From positions 1,674,001-1,738,000 of the forward strand of contig NZ_JAKCPW010000001.1 in assembly GCF_021440085.1 (NCBI RefSeq): a stretch of DNA of 64,000 nt, read 5' to 3'. The notes beneath the pieces are model-generated. The model was not told the DNA's origin, ran no database searches, and worked only from the letters and a program-made list of their open reading frames with translations. Origin of the DNA: Dyadobacter sp. CY261 (GTDB lineage Bacteria; Bacteroidota; Bacteroidia; Cytophagales; Spirosomataceae). Both the position numbers and the translations under genes were made by a program. This document shows, piece after piece, positions 9,240 to 18,766 of this stretch (position 1 is its first letter; the number at the start of each line of letters is the position of its first letter).

Positions 9240-11795
9240 ATGAAAATGATCAGATTTCTCCTCATTGTTACCATTCTCGCCAGCTCACTCCTATCACCGG
9301 CATTCGCACAATTTCCTGCCGCAGGAACCAGCCAGCCCAAAGCCTTGCCGGGAACAGCCGGCGACCAAAGCCCAAAGGGATCGGCCAAAATTTCCGGCTC
9401 CATTGTGGATTCAGCTTCAACCAAACCCATTGAGTTTGTAAGCATCGCGCTTTATAACAAAACCAGCAACCAGGCCGTAGATGGAACCGTAGCCGATGAA
9501 AAAGGGAAGTTCACCCTTGCAAAACTGATCGCCGGCGACTACAAAGTACTTATTTCGTTCATCGGCTATGGCAACAAAACCATTGACAACATTAAAGTAG
9601 CCAAAGGCCAGGAGGTTGACCTCGGCACGATCAGTCTTGCTTCCAACACCAAAACACTCAACGAGGTAACCGTAACCGGACAGGCCGCGTTGATTGAAGA
9701 AAAAGTAGACCGTCTCGTTTACAATGCCGAAAAGGACATCACGGCCAAAGGTGGCGACGCTACCGATATTCTCCGCAAAGTGCCCCTGCTGACAGTCGAC
9801 CTCGATGGTAACGTATCGCTCCGCGGCAGCCAGAACATCCGGGTTTTGATCAACAATAAGCCCAGCACGATCATCGCCAATAGTGTGGCCGACGCATTAA
9901 AGCAAATTCCAGCCGATCAGATCAAGTCGGTGGAGGTGATCACCAGCCCATCGGCCAAATACGACGCGGAAGGCTCCGGCGGGATTATTAACATTATTAC
10001 CAAAAAGAACTCCTTACAAGGCCTCAACCTTAACATCGACGCAGGTGTAGGTAACCGGGGTTCTATGCTCGCTCTTAATGGCGGTTATCGCAAGGGCAAG
10101 GCCGGCTTCACGATCGGCGGGTTCGGACGCGGGATGTACAATACTGTTACTAAAACTACCTTGGAACAAACCAGCACCGTCGAAAACCAGAGCACAACGA
10201 CACGCCAGACCGGCGATGGTTCGAGCCATGGGCTTTTTGGAAATTACAACCTCGGCTTCGATTACGATATTGCCAAAAATCAAAGTCTCACCGCAGGTGT
10301 CAAATACGGTGTTCGCAATTTTTCCAACCAACAGGACCTGGTCACGCGACTCATGAAACCAGGGTCGCCCGACGCCCTTTCTGCACGGAATGTAGCTGCC
10401 GACAACCTTTCCGGAACAGTGGATGTCAACGTAGACTATTTGCATACATTCAAACCGCAACAGGAATGGAGCGTATCGACCTTGTACAGCCGTAATGACC
10501 TGACCAACGACTTCGACGCAGACATTTTTAGAGAGCGTGAACTGACTTCCCGTCAACGCAACCTCAATAAGAGCATTAACCAGGAATTTACGTTTCAATC
10601 AGACTACCAGACGCCGATCAAGAAAAACCAGATGCTCGAATTTGGCGGAAAAGGGATTTTCCGTGAGGTAACCAGCAAGTATAGCTTCCTGATAGCTGAG
10701 CCGACCGGTGATTACCGCCCGGAGACCGACCAGCCTGCCGGTGACCTTACCTACCATCAGAACATCGCAGCCGCATAGTCGTCTTATACTTACACCACCA
10801 AAAAACGTTACACCATCAAAGGTGGCTTGCGTTACGAGCATACTTTCATAGACGCCAGCACCAACGAGGGCGTTGTGGGTGTAGGGAATTACGGCGTACT
10901 GGTTCCGAGCGTTAATGCATCGAAGACATTCAAAGGTACTACCGTGAAACTCGGCTATAACCGACGCATCCAGCGGCCTGGTTTACAGCAGCTGAACCCG
11001 AACTTCAACTCGGCCAACCCGCAGAATATCACCATCGGTAACCCCGAACTCCGCCCTGAGCTCACCAACAACTACGAGCTGGGATTGAGCAAGAATATCA
11101 AGAAAACCTATGTGAATGCCACGTTTTTCGGACGGTTCACAAACAATGCGATTACCCAGGTTCGCCAGCCATCCGACACGCTTGAAGGTGCGATTGTAAC
11201 TACTTACGAGAACATTGGTAAACAGCATGCCTACGGTGCCAATATTTTCGCCAATATCGCTGCTACTTCAAAGATCAACTTCGGACTTTTCGCCAACGTA
11301 TTTTATACCAAGCTGACCGGACAGACCACCGGACAGAACGGACTTTCCCAGGAAATCGATAATACCGGCGTAAACGTAAGTGGTGGTATATTCTCGCAGG
11401 CCACGTTCGGAAATGGCTGGGGTGCGCAGGCATTTGGATTCATGCAAGGCCAGCAAATCCAGTTGCAGGGCAAGCAAGGCGGGTTCGGTTTCTATACAAT
11501 TGGTGTCAAAAAAGAATTCTCCAACAAAAAGGCAAGCCTGGGGCTTGCAGCGGAAAACTTCCTGAGCAAAAGGTATAAAATGCATACCGAGCTGACATCC
11601 CTGCAATTCAACCAGGTAAATGATGTATATCTTTACAACCGAGGTTTCCGTCTTACATTTACTTACAAGATCGGTAAGATGACCATGGAGCAGCCGAAAA
11701 AGAAAGCGAAGTCCGTAAACAACGACGACGTGAAAAGTGAGGGCGGTCAGCAGCAAGGTGGCGGCGGCCCGGGCGGCGGGAACGCCCCCCGGTAA
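9240..11795 (+). pseudogene. TonB-dependent outer-membrane receptor split by an in-frame TAG
   Basis: The reading frame encodes a signal peptide (residues 1-24, ending AFAQ), a CarboxypepD_reg-like domain (about 45-130), a TonB plug domain (about 140-250, with LRGSQNIRVLINNKP and SAKYDAEGSGGIINIITKK) and an outer-membrane beta-barrel of the OMP_b-brl_3 type, ending in a glycine-rich tail. A single TAG at 10776-10778 interrupts it after 512 codons; the same frame continues without a shift to 11795. The codon sits between QNIAAA and SSYTYTTKKRY, where homologues usually have an aromatic residue, so a TAT/TAC to TAG change is likely. The first part alone has plug plus about half a barrel and should not function. 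A sequencing error is possible. Confidence 0.85.
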
Positions 11796-11853
11796 ACGCA
11801 GCACATTTCGTGATAATTTACACAAGCCTGTTTAACTCAAATACAACTTCGGT

Positions 11854-12570
11854 ATGAAAACAAACAAACTAATCTGGACAATGGCCGCGGTATTCGTATC
11901 TGCCGCCTCCTTCGCGCAGACTGTCGATGAAATCGTCGATAAGCATGTCGCTGCCTTGGGCGGGCTCGATAAGATCAAAGCCGTGAACACCCTTGTCATC
12001 GATCGCTCACTCGCTGTCCAGGGCATGGAAATACCCAATAAGACTACACTTGTGGTGGGCAAATCCGTGCGTAACGAGTCGACCGTAATGGGTAATACAA
12101 TGGTTCAGGTTGTAGATAATGGCCAGGGCTGGATGATCCGCCCCACCATGATGGGCGGCACCGGAGAACCTGAAGACATGCCGGCCGACCAGTTGAAACA
12201 ACAATTGAGCTCGCTCGACCCGTTTGGCGGCCTGGTGAGTTATAAAGAGAAAGAAAATAAAGTAGAATTGGTCGGTAAGGAAACCCTCGACAAAAAAGAT
12301 GTATTCCACCTGAAACTGACCACCAAAGACGGACAAGTGATGGACGAGTACGTCGACGCCAGCACTTACCTTGTGAGTAAAGTAAAAGTTTCAATGAACG
12401 GCCAGGACGGCGAAATCGACCTTTCGGAATACAAGGAGGTAGACGGCGTCAAATTCCCAAACACGATGGAAATCAGCAATGCACAAATGGGCACCATGTC
12501 GTTCATTACTAATAAGATAACTGTCAACACGCCGGTTGACCCGGGGCTTTTTAAGAAGCCGGGGAAATAA
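11854..12570 (+). CDS. LolA-like secreted protein (outer-membrane lipoprotein-sorting type fold)
   Basis: The 238-residue product has a signal peptide (about 1-22, ending SFAQ), then TVDEIVDKHVAALGGLDKIKAV, a start very common among Bacteroidota proteins with a LolA/LolB-like fold. The rest alternates short beta-strands (VELVGKETLDKKDVFHLKL, DEYVDASTYLVSKVKV, EYKEVDGVKFPNTMEI) as expected for that half-barrel, which binds lipids or acyl chains. The actual cargo is unknown. It follows the broken TonB receptor by 58 bases in the same direction and probably shares its transcript, closed by a strong hairpin 39 bases downstream. Confidence 0.7.
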   Translation: MKTNKLIWTMAAVFVSAASFAQTVDEIVDKHVAALGGLDKIKAVNTLVIDRSLAVQGMEIPNKTTLVVGKSVRNESTVMGNTMVQVVDNGQGWMIRPTMMGGTGEPEDMPADQLKQQLSSLDPFGGLVSYKEKENKVELVGKETLDKKDVFHLKLTTKDGQVMDEYVDASTYLVSKVKVSMNGQDGEIDLSEYKEVDGVKFPNTMEISNAQMGTMSFITNKITVNTPVDPGLFKKPGK

Positions 12571-12608
12571 GTGCAGGCAACTGTTCCCGTTGCCTACGAC
12601 CATGGACG

Positions 12609-12660
12609 AAGGACCATAGACCATAGTTTTTTACAAAACATGGGCTATGGTCCTTTTATT
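12609..12660 (+). terminator. Terminator built from GACCATRG repeats
   Basis: A 16-bp stem with one mismatch (12609-12624 with 12640-12655, 15-base loop) is followed by a T-rich tail. A smaller 7-bp hairpin (12575-12581 with 12589-12595) precedes it. The arms consist of GACCATAG/GACCATGG units. It lies between the convergent LolA-like gene and a response regulator gene. Confidence 0.65.
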
Positions 12661-12739
12661 TGCCACGGTTGCCATTTGCCATGCCATGGTCGACGATCCA
12701 TGGTCATCACCCATAACGGCACCATACCGGATCCGCCCC

Positions 12740-13369
12740 TCAACTCAACATCGTCACCTTCTCTATCAATTTGATCAGGCTATTTACCTGCATCTTCTTC
12801 AATATCCGCATTTTGTGCGAGCCTACTGTCGTCTTATTAATGTTGAGTATAGCAGCTATCTCACCGGTAGATTTGCCGGCAATCAGATGCTCCAATACCT
12901 GTCTCTCCCGGTCGGAGATACTCATCAGGGGGTTGCTATACCGTGCCGAGCGGCTCACTTGGTTTTCCTGGATAATCTGCTGTTGCAACGCCGCGCTGGC
13001 ATATTTGCCCATCACCATCATGGCCCTGATAGCCTCGTCGAACTGACCCGATGAGGCCAGCTTTGACAAAAAACCGTCCGCCCCTGCTTTCATGTAAGGG
13101 AAGCCATAAATGCGCTCTTCAAGGTCGGTAATCACCAGGATAGCGGTCTCGGGGTAACGCGACTTCATCCGTTCGACAACCCTTGCCCCAACTTTGCCTT
13201 TGATATCGATATCCAGGATGACCAGTTCGTACATGGTACGTGCTGCGAGCTCAAAAGCTGTATCGACAGATGCGGCGGTGGATACTACGGCTATGGGATT
13301 GATTTCGCCTATCTTCTGCTTCAATCCCAGAACCGTGAGCGGTTCATCCTCGATAATGAGTATATTCAT
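12740..13369 (-). CDS. NarL/LuxR-type response regulator
   Basis: The 209-residue protein has a receiver domain (acidic E7-D8, phospho-acceptor D53 in ILDIDIKG, conserved T in VITDLEE and K in FLSKLAS) and a LuxR-type helix-turn-helix (about 145-205, SDRERQVLEHLIAGKSTGEIA). It is a clear relative of the divergent regulator at 13835, sharing the GADGFLSK/GANGFLSK turn and the ASAALQQQ/SAAVQQQ linker, so the two probably arose by duplication. No kinase gene adjoins either. On the minus strand a TATATTTG element (plus-strand 13504-13511) matches the Bacteroidota -7 consensus and lies 135 bases upstream of the start. Confidence 0.85.
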   Translation of the reverse strand: MNILIIEDEPLTVLGLKQKIGEINPIAVVSTAASVDTAFELAARTMYELVILDIDIKGKVGARVVERMKSRYPETAILVITDLEERIYGFPYMKAGADGFLSKLASSGQFDEAIRAMMVMGKYASAALQQQIIQENQVSRSARYSNPLMSISDRERQVLEHLIAGKSTGEIAAILNINKTTVGSHKMRILKKMQVNSLIKLIEKVTMLS

Positions 13370-13834
13370 ATAAATGGCTGGTTGGCTGACACCACCCAGG
13401 TGGCCGCACCATTGGTGATGTCATCATGACGCTCATCCACATTACAAGTAGTTCGTTACCTGAATATGGAAATTTTAAGGCAAAAATTATAAGTATTAGT
13501 CTACAAATATATGTAGAATTTTATCTATTATTTTTTAATATAATATAATACATATTCGCCAGTGTCATACACATCTAATTCTCAAAACGATAGGAAATAA
13601 TGTCAATTTGGCTACAAGCACTATTTGAGACGTTCGAATCAATAAAGTTTGTAACAACAATTAAAACTTTTTTTGACGAAGCGGTTAATTAACTGTAAAC
13701 TTGTACAGGCCGATGAATAAATATTACATCAAATAATAGGAGTTTTACTCGATGTTTAATGCAATTACGGGATAGCTATTGGCCCTTAAAAAGTTGTTAA
13801 CGGTCGGAAACTGAATATTAGATGTCCTTCGAAG
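13370..13834. other. AT-rich divergent promoter region between two paralogous regulators
   Basis: The 465 bases contain no open frame of note and are markedly richer in A/T than the flanking genes, especially 13480-13560 and 13640-13760. One minus-strand TATATTTG (13504-13511) fits TAnnTTTG and sits in a near-palindrome at 13501-13516. I found no clear plus-strand promoter. The length is generous for two promoters, so regulator binding sites or a small RNA could be present, but none is visible. Confidence 0.5.
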
Positions 13835-14482
13835 ATGAAAAAAATCTTACTGGTTGAAGACCATGCTATTGTGAGGCTGGCGACCCGGTTCCTGATTCTT
13901 GATTTACTCAATCCGGTGGTCGTTCACGAAGCAGGCTCATTCAGTGAGACACTCTCACAACTCAGCGACAATCCAGTTGACCTGATTATACTGGATATCA
14001 ATATCCCCGACGGCGAGGGATTTAATATGATCCCCAAAATCAGGAAAATACAGCCCAAGGTGCTGATCATGATTTTTTCCAGCCTCGAAGAAGAAATTTA
14101 CGCGCTGCACTACATCAAAGCAGGTGCAAACGGCTTCCTCTCGAAAAACGCTTTACAAGAAGAAATCAAAAGGGCAATATTGTCTATGCTGGAAATAGGT
14201 AACTACATCAGTGCGGCCGTTCAGCAACAACTGCTCCGTAACACGCTCGAAAATAAACCCAATGGCGAAAACCCTTTGGAACACCTATCCCAGCGTGAGT
14301 TGGAGGTGATGGATATGCTGATCGAAGGCTATTGGACCAAAGAGATCGCCATTAAACTAAGCCTCACTGAAAGCTCCGTAAGCACCTACAAAACCCGCAT
14401 CTTTGACAAATTGAAGGTATCGACGCTGATCGAGATGTTCAAGAAAGTCCAGTTCTTTAAAAACCAGGACACTGGAATCTGA
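13835..14482 (+). CDS. NarL/LuxR-type response regulator
   Basis: The 215-residue protein has a receiver domain (E8-D9, phospho-acceptor D54 in ILDINIPDGEG, conserved S in IFSSLEE and K in FLSKNAL) and a LuxR-type helix-turn-helix (about 150-207, LSQRELEVMDMLIEGYWTKEIAIKLSLTESSVSTYK). It resembles the divergent regulator ending at 12740 along its whole length. No kinase lies nearby; phosphorylation must come from elsewhere. It is followed after 87 bases by the BlaI/M56 operon, whose operator palindrome lies in that gap; this regulator may read into it, though the palindrome suggests separate control. Confidence 0.85.
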   Translation: MKKILLVEDHAIVRLATRFLILDLLNPVVVHEAGSFSETLSQLSDNPVDLIILDINIPDGEGFNMIPKIRKIQPKVLIMIFSSLEEEIYALHYIKAGANGFLSKNALQEEIKRAILSMLEIGNYISAAVQQQLLRNTLENKPNGENPLEHLSQRELEVMDMLIEGYWTKEIAIKLSLTESSVSTYKTRIFDKLKVSTLIEMFKKVQFFKNQDTGI

Positions 14483-14522
14483 GGCAGAAACTACCTTCCA
14501 ACTAATTTTTAAGTTAAAAAAC

Positions 14523-14576
14523 TTTCCATAGTTACGAAGTTTTCGTAGACTTACGAAAACTTCGTAACTATGGAAA
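14523..14576. promoter_or_regulatory. Perfect 25-bp inverted repeat across the BlaI-type start codon (probable operator)
   Basis: The arms 14523-14547 and 14552-14576 are exact reverse complements with a 4-base centre. Each arm contains a smaller dyad of the form TTACGAAG-TTTTCGTA, so the site could hold two repressor dimers. The right arm includes the ATG at 14570-14572, so a bound repressor would block the start of its own gene, and the transcript could fold the start codon into a hairpin. BlaI/MecI repressors are known to bind dyads at their own promoters; that this one binds here is inference. Confidence 0.7.
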
Positions 14577-14935
14577 AACTAACAGCTCAGGAGGAAGATG
14601 CATTGCTGGCAATTTGGAAGACCGGCGAAGGGAATGTCAAGTCATTTATGGAAGAAATGACGCCTCCCGTTCCACCGTATACGACAGTGGCCTCGACCAT
14701 CAAAAATCTGGAAAAAAAAGGTTACCTCAGCAGCCGCATGATCGGCAATGCCTATTTATATGCACCTGCCGTCACCGAGGAGACCTATAAGCAGAAATTC
14801 ATGGGAAATGTGGTAAAGGACTATTTCGAAAACTCCTACAAGGAACTTGTGAGTTTTTTTGCGGAAAAGAATAAAATTTCGGCCGACGAGTTGAGGGAAA
14901 TTATCGGCCTGATCGAAGAAAAAAACAAGCACTAA
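14570..14935 (+). CDS. BlaI/MecI/CopY-family transcriptional repressor
   Basis: The 121-residue protein fits the penicillinase-repressor family: an N-terminal winged helix (LTAQEEDALLAIWKTGEGNVKSFMEEM then PYTTVASTIKNLEKKGYLSSR) and a helical C-terminal dimerisation part (about 75-121). In BlaI, cleavage near residue 100 after activation of a partner metallopeptidase ends repression. The M56 peptidase gene begins 12 bases downstream, giving the standard BlaI-BlaR1 arrangement. The start codon lies inside a perfect inverted repeat, pointing to autoregulation. No beta-lactamase gene is next to it; the regulon may be something else, as is common in Bacteroidota. Confidence 0.9.
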   Translation: MEKLTAQEEDALLAIWKTGEGNVKSFMEEMTPPVPPYTTVASTIKNLEKKGYLSSRMIGNAYLYAPAVTEETYKQKFMGNVVKDYFENSYKELVSFFAEKNKISADELREIIGLIEEKNKH

Positions 14936-14947
14936 ACCTTTACAGCT

Positions 14948-16876
14948 ATGTCGGCATTTCCGGATTACCTGCTCAAATTATCGGTCAGTTTCACTTTGAT
15001 CGCTCTTTTTTACCATTTGGTGCTGCGCAAGCTCACATTTTACAATTTGAACCGTCATTATCTGCGGTTCTATTCTTTGCTATGTTTTTTGATCCCCCTC
15101 ATTAATATCAATACGGTGATAGCACCGTCGCCCACGTTTACGCCCACTCGTGCATTCGTGCAAAGTGTACCCACTATTACCCGCGTAACAGCCCCGGAAA
15201 CGTCGTCGTTCTTGCAAGCCGCACCCAGCGAACCGGCATTTCCTGAGGTTACTGACTGGATTTTATGGATCTGGATCGCGGGTATGGCGCTGATGGTTCT
15301 CCGGTTGCTGTTACAAATCCGGTCTTATCTGAAAATCAAATCACAATCACATCTGATTTCGGACGACGGGGTGAAAATCTATCATTTCGACCTCAAAATA
15401 AGCCCGTTTTCTTTCTGGAATTCCATTTTTTACAACCCGCACCTGCACCAGCCGGATGAATTGCAGGACATGATCCTTCACGAATACATTCACGTACGGC
15501 AGTGGCATTCGGTGGATGTTATCTGGTCGGAAATCCTGTGCATTGTGAATTGGTTCAATCCGTTCGCCTGGCTGATCCGGAGTGCAATCCGGCAAAACCT
15601 GGAATATATCGCCGACCAGAAAGTACTTGAAAACCATTCGGATACAAAAGCGTATCAGTACTTATTACTGAAAGCAGCCGTGGGCCCCGAGTTTTCTATC
15701 GTAAACCAGTTTGGTTACCATTCTTTGAAACAGCGGATCATTATGATGAACAAAAATGCGAGCCCACGTATACTGATGGCCTGCTTCCTGTTCATTCTTC
15801 CGTTAATGGCGGTAATGTTGGCGGCCTTCCGGGTCGATCAGCCCGACAAGAAGAAGACTAAGTCGTTCTGGATCCACACCGGAGAGCAGAGTACCCGACA
15901 ACCTAAGGACCGCATGCATCTGGCGGGTCTGCTGCTGGATAGCGAAACAAGAAAACCGCTGGCCGGTATTCCGCTGGAAATTTCACACGATCAAGAATAC
16001 ATTAAGACCATCAGAACAGATAAGGATGGCTACTATTTCATCGAAGTACCCATTTTAATCAAAGACAAGGAAACCCACAGTTATGGGTTCGGCTATGAAA
16101 CCGATGAATATCTGGGCTTTGGCGGTGGTAAAAGTTACCAGGATAGCCATTGGTTTGGTGATGCTTTCAATGTCTATTTTCTGAGAAAGGCAGGCAGGCC
16201 GGCCCCAAGGTTCGAAGGATACGGGGTATCGGCCAAGCCATTCTATGATGTCTACCATCCATCGAACACCAGGGCGGAACTGAAAACATATCTGCTCACA
16301 AATTCGCCTCCGTTTAAAGAAGAAATGGCGCTCAGACAGGATTTTCTGAAAAATTACCATTGGCCCAAGGAAGTTATCACCCTATATAAAGGCGGTTATT
16401 TCGACCGCAAAAAACAATTGATAGGCTACGAAGGCAAAACAAGTCTTTACCTGAACGGCAAAGAGGCGAAGTATAAGGAGATCAACTACGCATTCCGAGA
16501 TTATCCTTACATGCTAAGCCAGGCGCAGGAAAGACGCAGTTCGTACGGCGGCGTTTGCAACGAAATTGCCTACCTCACCTTTCCGCTCCATCGTGACGCA
16601 CCGCCCGCGGCTTTGTTAAAGGGAAATGTAGAGATCAAAGATGTCCCGTCTTTTAATCTATCCAGATTGAAAAACGAGCCCTATCTACTCGACGGCTTCC
16701 GGCAGGTTTACGGCGCGAGCAGCAACCTGATGCCGCTCAAAGAAGAAGTTAAAAGGGTAATGCTCCTTAAGGGTCGGCTCGCCCGCTATTACGATCCGGC
16801 CCTCGACCAGATCTGGTGGATCGAAACCCGGCCGGTGACCGAAGTATTTGAACGACCGGATTTCGCATCCAAATAA
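14948..16876 (+). CDS. BlaR1-like M56 metallopeptidase with a carboxypeptidase-regulatory-like domain
   Basis: The 642-residue membrane protein has N-terminal helices (about 8-27, 38-57, 102-123), then a zinc peptidase domain with HEYIH (178-182) and the downstream ligand E219 in NLEYIADQKVL, another helix (about 274-295), and an outside part. The outside part starts with a CarboxypepD_reg-like fold (about 325-380, LAGLLLDSETRKPLAGIPLEI...DKDGYYFIEVPI) and goes on for about 260 residues I do not recognise. Classical BlaR1 carries a penicillin-binding sensor there; this one has no SxxK/KTG motifs, so it senses something else. It probably cleaves the BlaI-type repressor encoded just upstream. 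Confidence 0.85.
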   Translation: MSAFPDYLLKLSVSFTLIALFYHLVLRKLTFYNLNRHYLRFYSLLCFLIPLININTVIAPSPTFTPTRAFVQSVPTITRVTAPETSSFLQAAPSEPAFPEVTDWILWIWIAGMALMVLRLLLQIRSYLKIKSQSHLISDDGVKIYHFDLKISPFSFWNSIFYNPHLHQPDELQDMILHEYIHVRQWHSVDVIWSEILCIVNWFNPFAWLIRSAIRQNLEYIADQKVLENHSDTKAYQYLLLKAAVGPEFSIVNQFGYHSLKQRIIMMNKNASPRILMACFLFILPLMAVMLAAFRVDQPDKKKTKSFWIHTGEQSTRQPKDRMHLAGLLLDSETRKPLAGIPLEISHDQEYIKTIRTDKDGYYFIEVPILIKDKETHSYGFGYETDEYLGFGGGKSYQDSHWFGDAFNVYFLRKAGRPAPRFEGYGVSAKPFYDVYHPSNTRAELKTYLLTNSPPFKEEMALRQDFLKNYHWPKEVITLYKGGYFDRKKQLIGYEGKTSLYLNGKEAKYKEINYAFRDYPYMLSQAQERRSSYGGVCNEIAYLTFPLHRDAPPAALLKGNVEIKDVPSFNLSRLKNEPYLLDGFRQVYGASSNLMPLKEEVKRVMLLKGRLARYYDPALDQIWWIETRPVTEVFERPDFASK

Positions 16877-16883
16877 AGATTGA

Positions 16884-18011
16884 TTAACACAATGCCGATT
16901 CGTTGAATCGCTCCATCACTTGCCTTGTATGACCTAGCGTAAGACTTGGCTTGATGAGCTCTTTGAAAAAAGGTAACACCGGCGCTCCCGCAGCTATGCG
17001 TTTAGGCCAGTCCGGCGAGGCGATGGCAGCGCGGCCGATCGAGACCAGGTCGGCCGCGCCGCTGTTCAGTAATGTTTCCGCCAACTCCACATCGTGCATC
17101 CCGCCATTTGCTATAATGGGCGATTTCAATATGCTTTTGGCAATGCTGTTGGACGACTGGCCGTTGGGATACAGGCATTCACGCGACCACCGACCACCTT
17201 CGGCCGCGATGTGCAGATAATCCGGATCGATTTCGGCCAGCACTGCAAAAATGCGCTGCGCCGTTTCGGCTCCGCTGGGCCATCGGTAGGCGAGATCATT
17301 GACTTTACTTTCTGAAACCCGGATGCCAATGATAAACCCGGCGGGCAATGCACCTTTAACGGCATGATACACTTCCATTAAAAACCGCAACCTATTCCGT
17401 TCGTCACCGCCATACTCGTCCGTGCGGAGATTGGTATGCGGCGTAATGAACTGATCGAACAGGTAACCATTGGCTGCGTGTATTTCCACACCATCAAAAC
17501 CCGCTTGATGCGCCCTTAATGCGGCATTGACATAACCGTCCTTGACAACTCCAAAATCTCCCCGACCCATGACGCGGGGCATCGGGAACGGGCTTGGCGT
17601 GCGGGTCGGGTCTGTCGCACGCAAGCCGACGGGCTGCACCGCCGAAGGCCCTATCGTATGCTCACCGCATTCAGACAATGCCCCGCCGTGCATTAACTGA
17701 TTAATAATGAGTGTATCGTGTGAATGCACCGCATCCACTACCCTTTTCCAAGCCTGCATTTGTTTTGTGTTGACGATGCCCGGCTGGTTGTGATTGGCTT
17801 TGCTGTAAAAATCATCGGTGAATGTTCCTTCGGTAATAATCATCCCGAAGCCCCCGGCGGCGAATGCCTCATAATAATTCACCATCTCCTGTGTAGGTAC
17901 GCCTGTTGGTGTGGCACTGACGCGTGTCATAGGCGCTACCACGAGGCGGTTTCCCAGTTTTCGGCCCCGGATATTTACCGCGTCGAATATCGTTTTCCTG
18001 ATCGTTTCCAT
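16884..18011 (-). CDS. Old Yellow Enzyme family NADH:flavin oxidoreductase
   Basis: The 375-residue protein has the FMN-binding TIM-barrel features of the family: LVVAPMTR near the N-terminus, the QLMHGG motif (about 106-111), the substrate-binding and signature run HAANGYLFDQFITPHTN (about 178-194) followed by RTDEYGG, and the phosphate-binding IANGGM and VSIGRAAIASPDWP near the end. These enzymes reduce activated alkenes such as enones and nitro compounds with NAD(P)H. It is divergent from nothing and follows the Crp/Fnr regulator gene by 77 bases in the same direction, so that regulator is a natural candidate for its control. Confidence 0.9.
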   Translation of the reverse strand: METIRKTIFDAVNIRGRKLGNRLVVAPMTRVSATPTGVPTQEMVNYYEAFAAGGFGMIITEGTFTDDFYSKANHNQPGIVNTKQMQAWKRVVDAVHSHDTLIINQLMHGGALSECGEHTIGPSAVQPVGLRATDPTRTPSPFPMPRVMGRGDFGVVKDGYVNAALRAHQAGFDGVEIHAANGYLFDQFITPHTNLRTDEYGGDERNRLRFLMEVYHAVKGALPAGFIIGIRVSESKVNDLAYRWPSGAETAQRIFAVLAEIDPDYLHIAAEGGRWSRECLYPNGQSSNSIAKSILKSPIIANGGMHDVELAETLLNSGAADLVSIGRAAIASPDWPKRIAAGAPVLPFFKELIKPSLTLGHTRQVMERFNESALC

Positions 18012-18088
18012 ACTTTGTTTTTTGATGACAAAAGTACCTGCCCGACCGGCCCCGCGGCATATAACTATTTTAATAAAACACCTTATAC

Positions 18089-18664
18089 TTATTTAATATC
18101 CCGAGACGATTGCTTGCGGATCTGGCTGAGAAACACGGGTGTAATGCCCAGATAAGACGCGATGTGCCGTTGCGGCATGCGCTGTTCGAGCGTGGGATAT
18201 TTGGCAATCAAAGCTTGGTAACGCTCGGCGCCGGTCATTGAAATAGCATTCAAAATGCGCTGGTCCTGCGCAATACCGCCTTTTTGTTCAAGTATGCGCC
18301 AGAAACGCTCGAATGCGGGAACATCCTGGTAGAGTTGTTCGAGATCGTTTTTTTCGACTTGTAATAAAACAGAAGCTTCGAGTGCCACGATGTTCCGCGT
18401 GGCCGGGATTTGCAAATGGAAACTGGTGGAGTCGCTGATCCACCAGTCTTCCATTGCGAAATGCAGGGTATGGTCGTTCCCCCTCTCATCTACATAAAAT
18501 GAACGAAGAAAACCTTTGCAAACATAGCTTTCGTACTGGCAAACATCGCCCTGCTGGACGAGGTATTGCCGTGGAAGTAGCTTGCGGATTTTCAAAATGG
18601 AAATAAAACGCGTCTGTTCAGCGTCGGTAAGCTCGATGCGGCGCAGAACGTGGTCCAGTATCAT
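18089..18664 (-). CDS. Crp/Fnr-family transcriptional regulator
   Basis: The protein (191 residues from the ATG at 18664) has a cyclic-nucleotide-binding-like beta-roll (about 25-120: LLPRQYLVQQGDVCQYESYVCKG) and a C-terminal helix-turn-helix (MPQRHIASYLGITPVFLSQIRK). Bacteroidota members of this type are short, lack Fnr iron-sulphur cysteines at the N-terminus and often sit beside the enzymes they control. A TTG at 18691 would add nine residues; the ATG matches the usual family start better. It precedes the Old Yellow Enzyme gene. Confidence 0.85.
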   Translation of the reverse strand: MILDHVLRRIELTDAEQTRFISILKIRKLLPRQYLVQQGDVCQYESYVCKGFLRSFYVDERGNDHTLHFAMEDWWISDSTSFHLQIPATRNIVALEASVLLQVEKNDLEQLYQDVPAFERFWRILEQKGGIAQDQRILNAISMTGAERYQALIAKYPTLEQRMPQRHIASYLGITPVFLSQIRKQSSRDIK

Positions 18665-18766
18665 CCTGTTCAATGCGGGGTCTTTTTCCAATGGTTTGGG
18701 CGGCCTGGTGTCAGTCGCAAATATTGGAAACTAATCTGTGTGATCCAACCTGCGTGGTCCGCCCCC

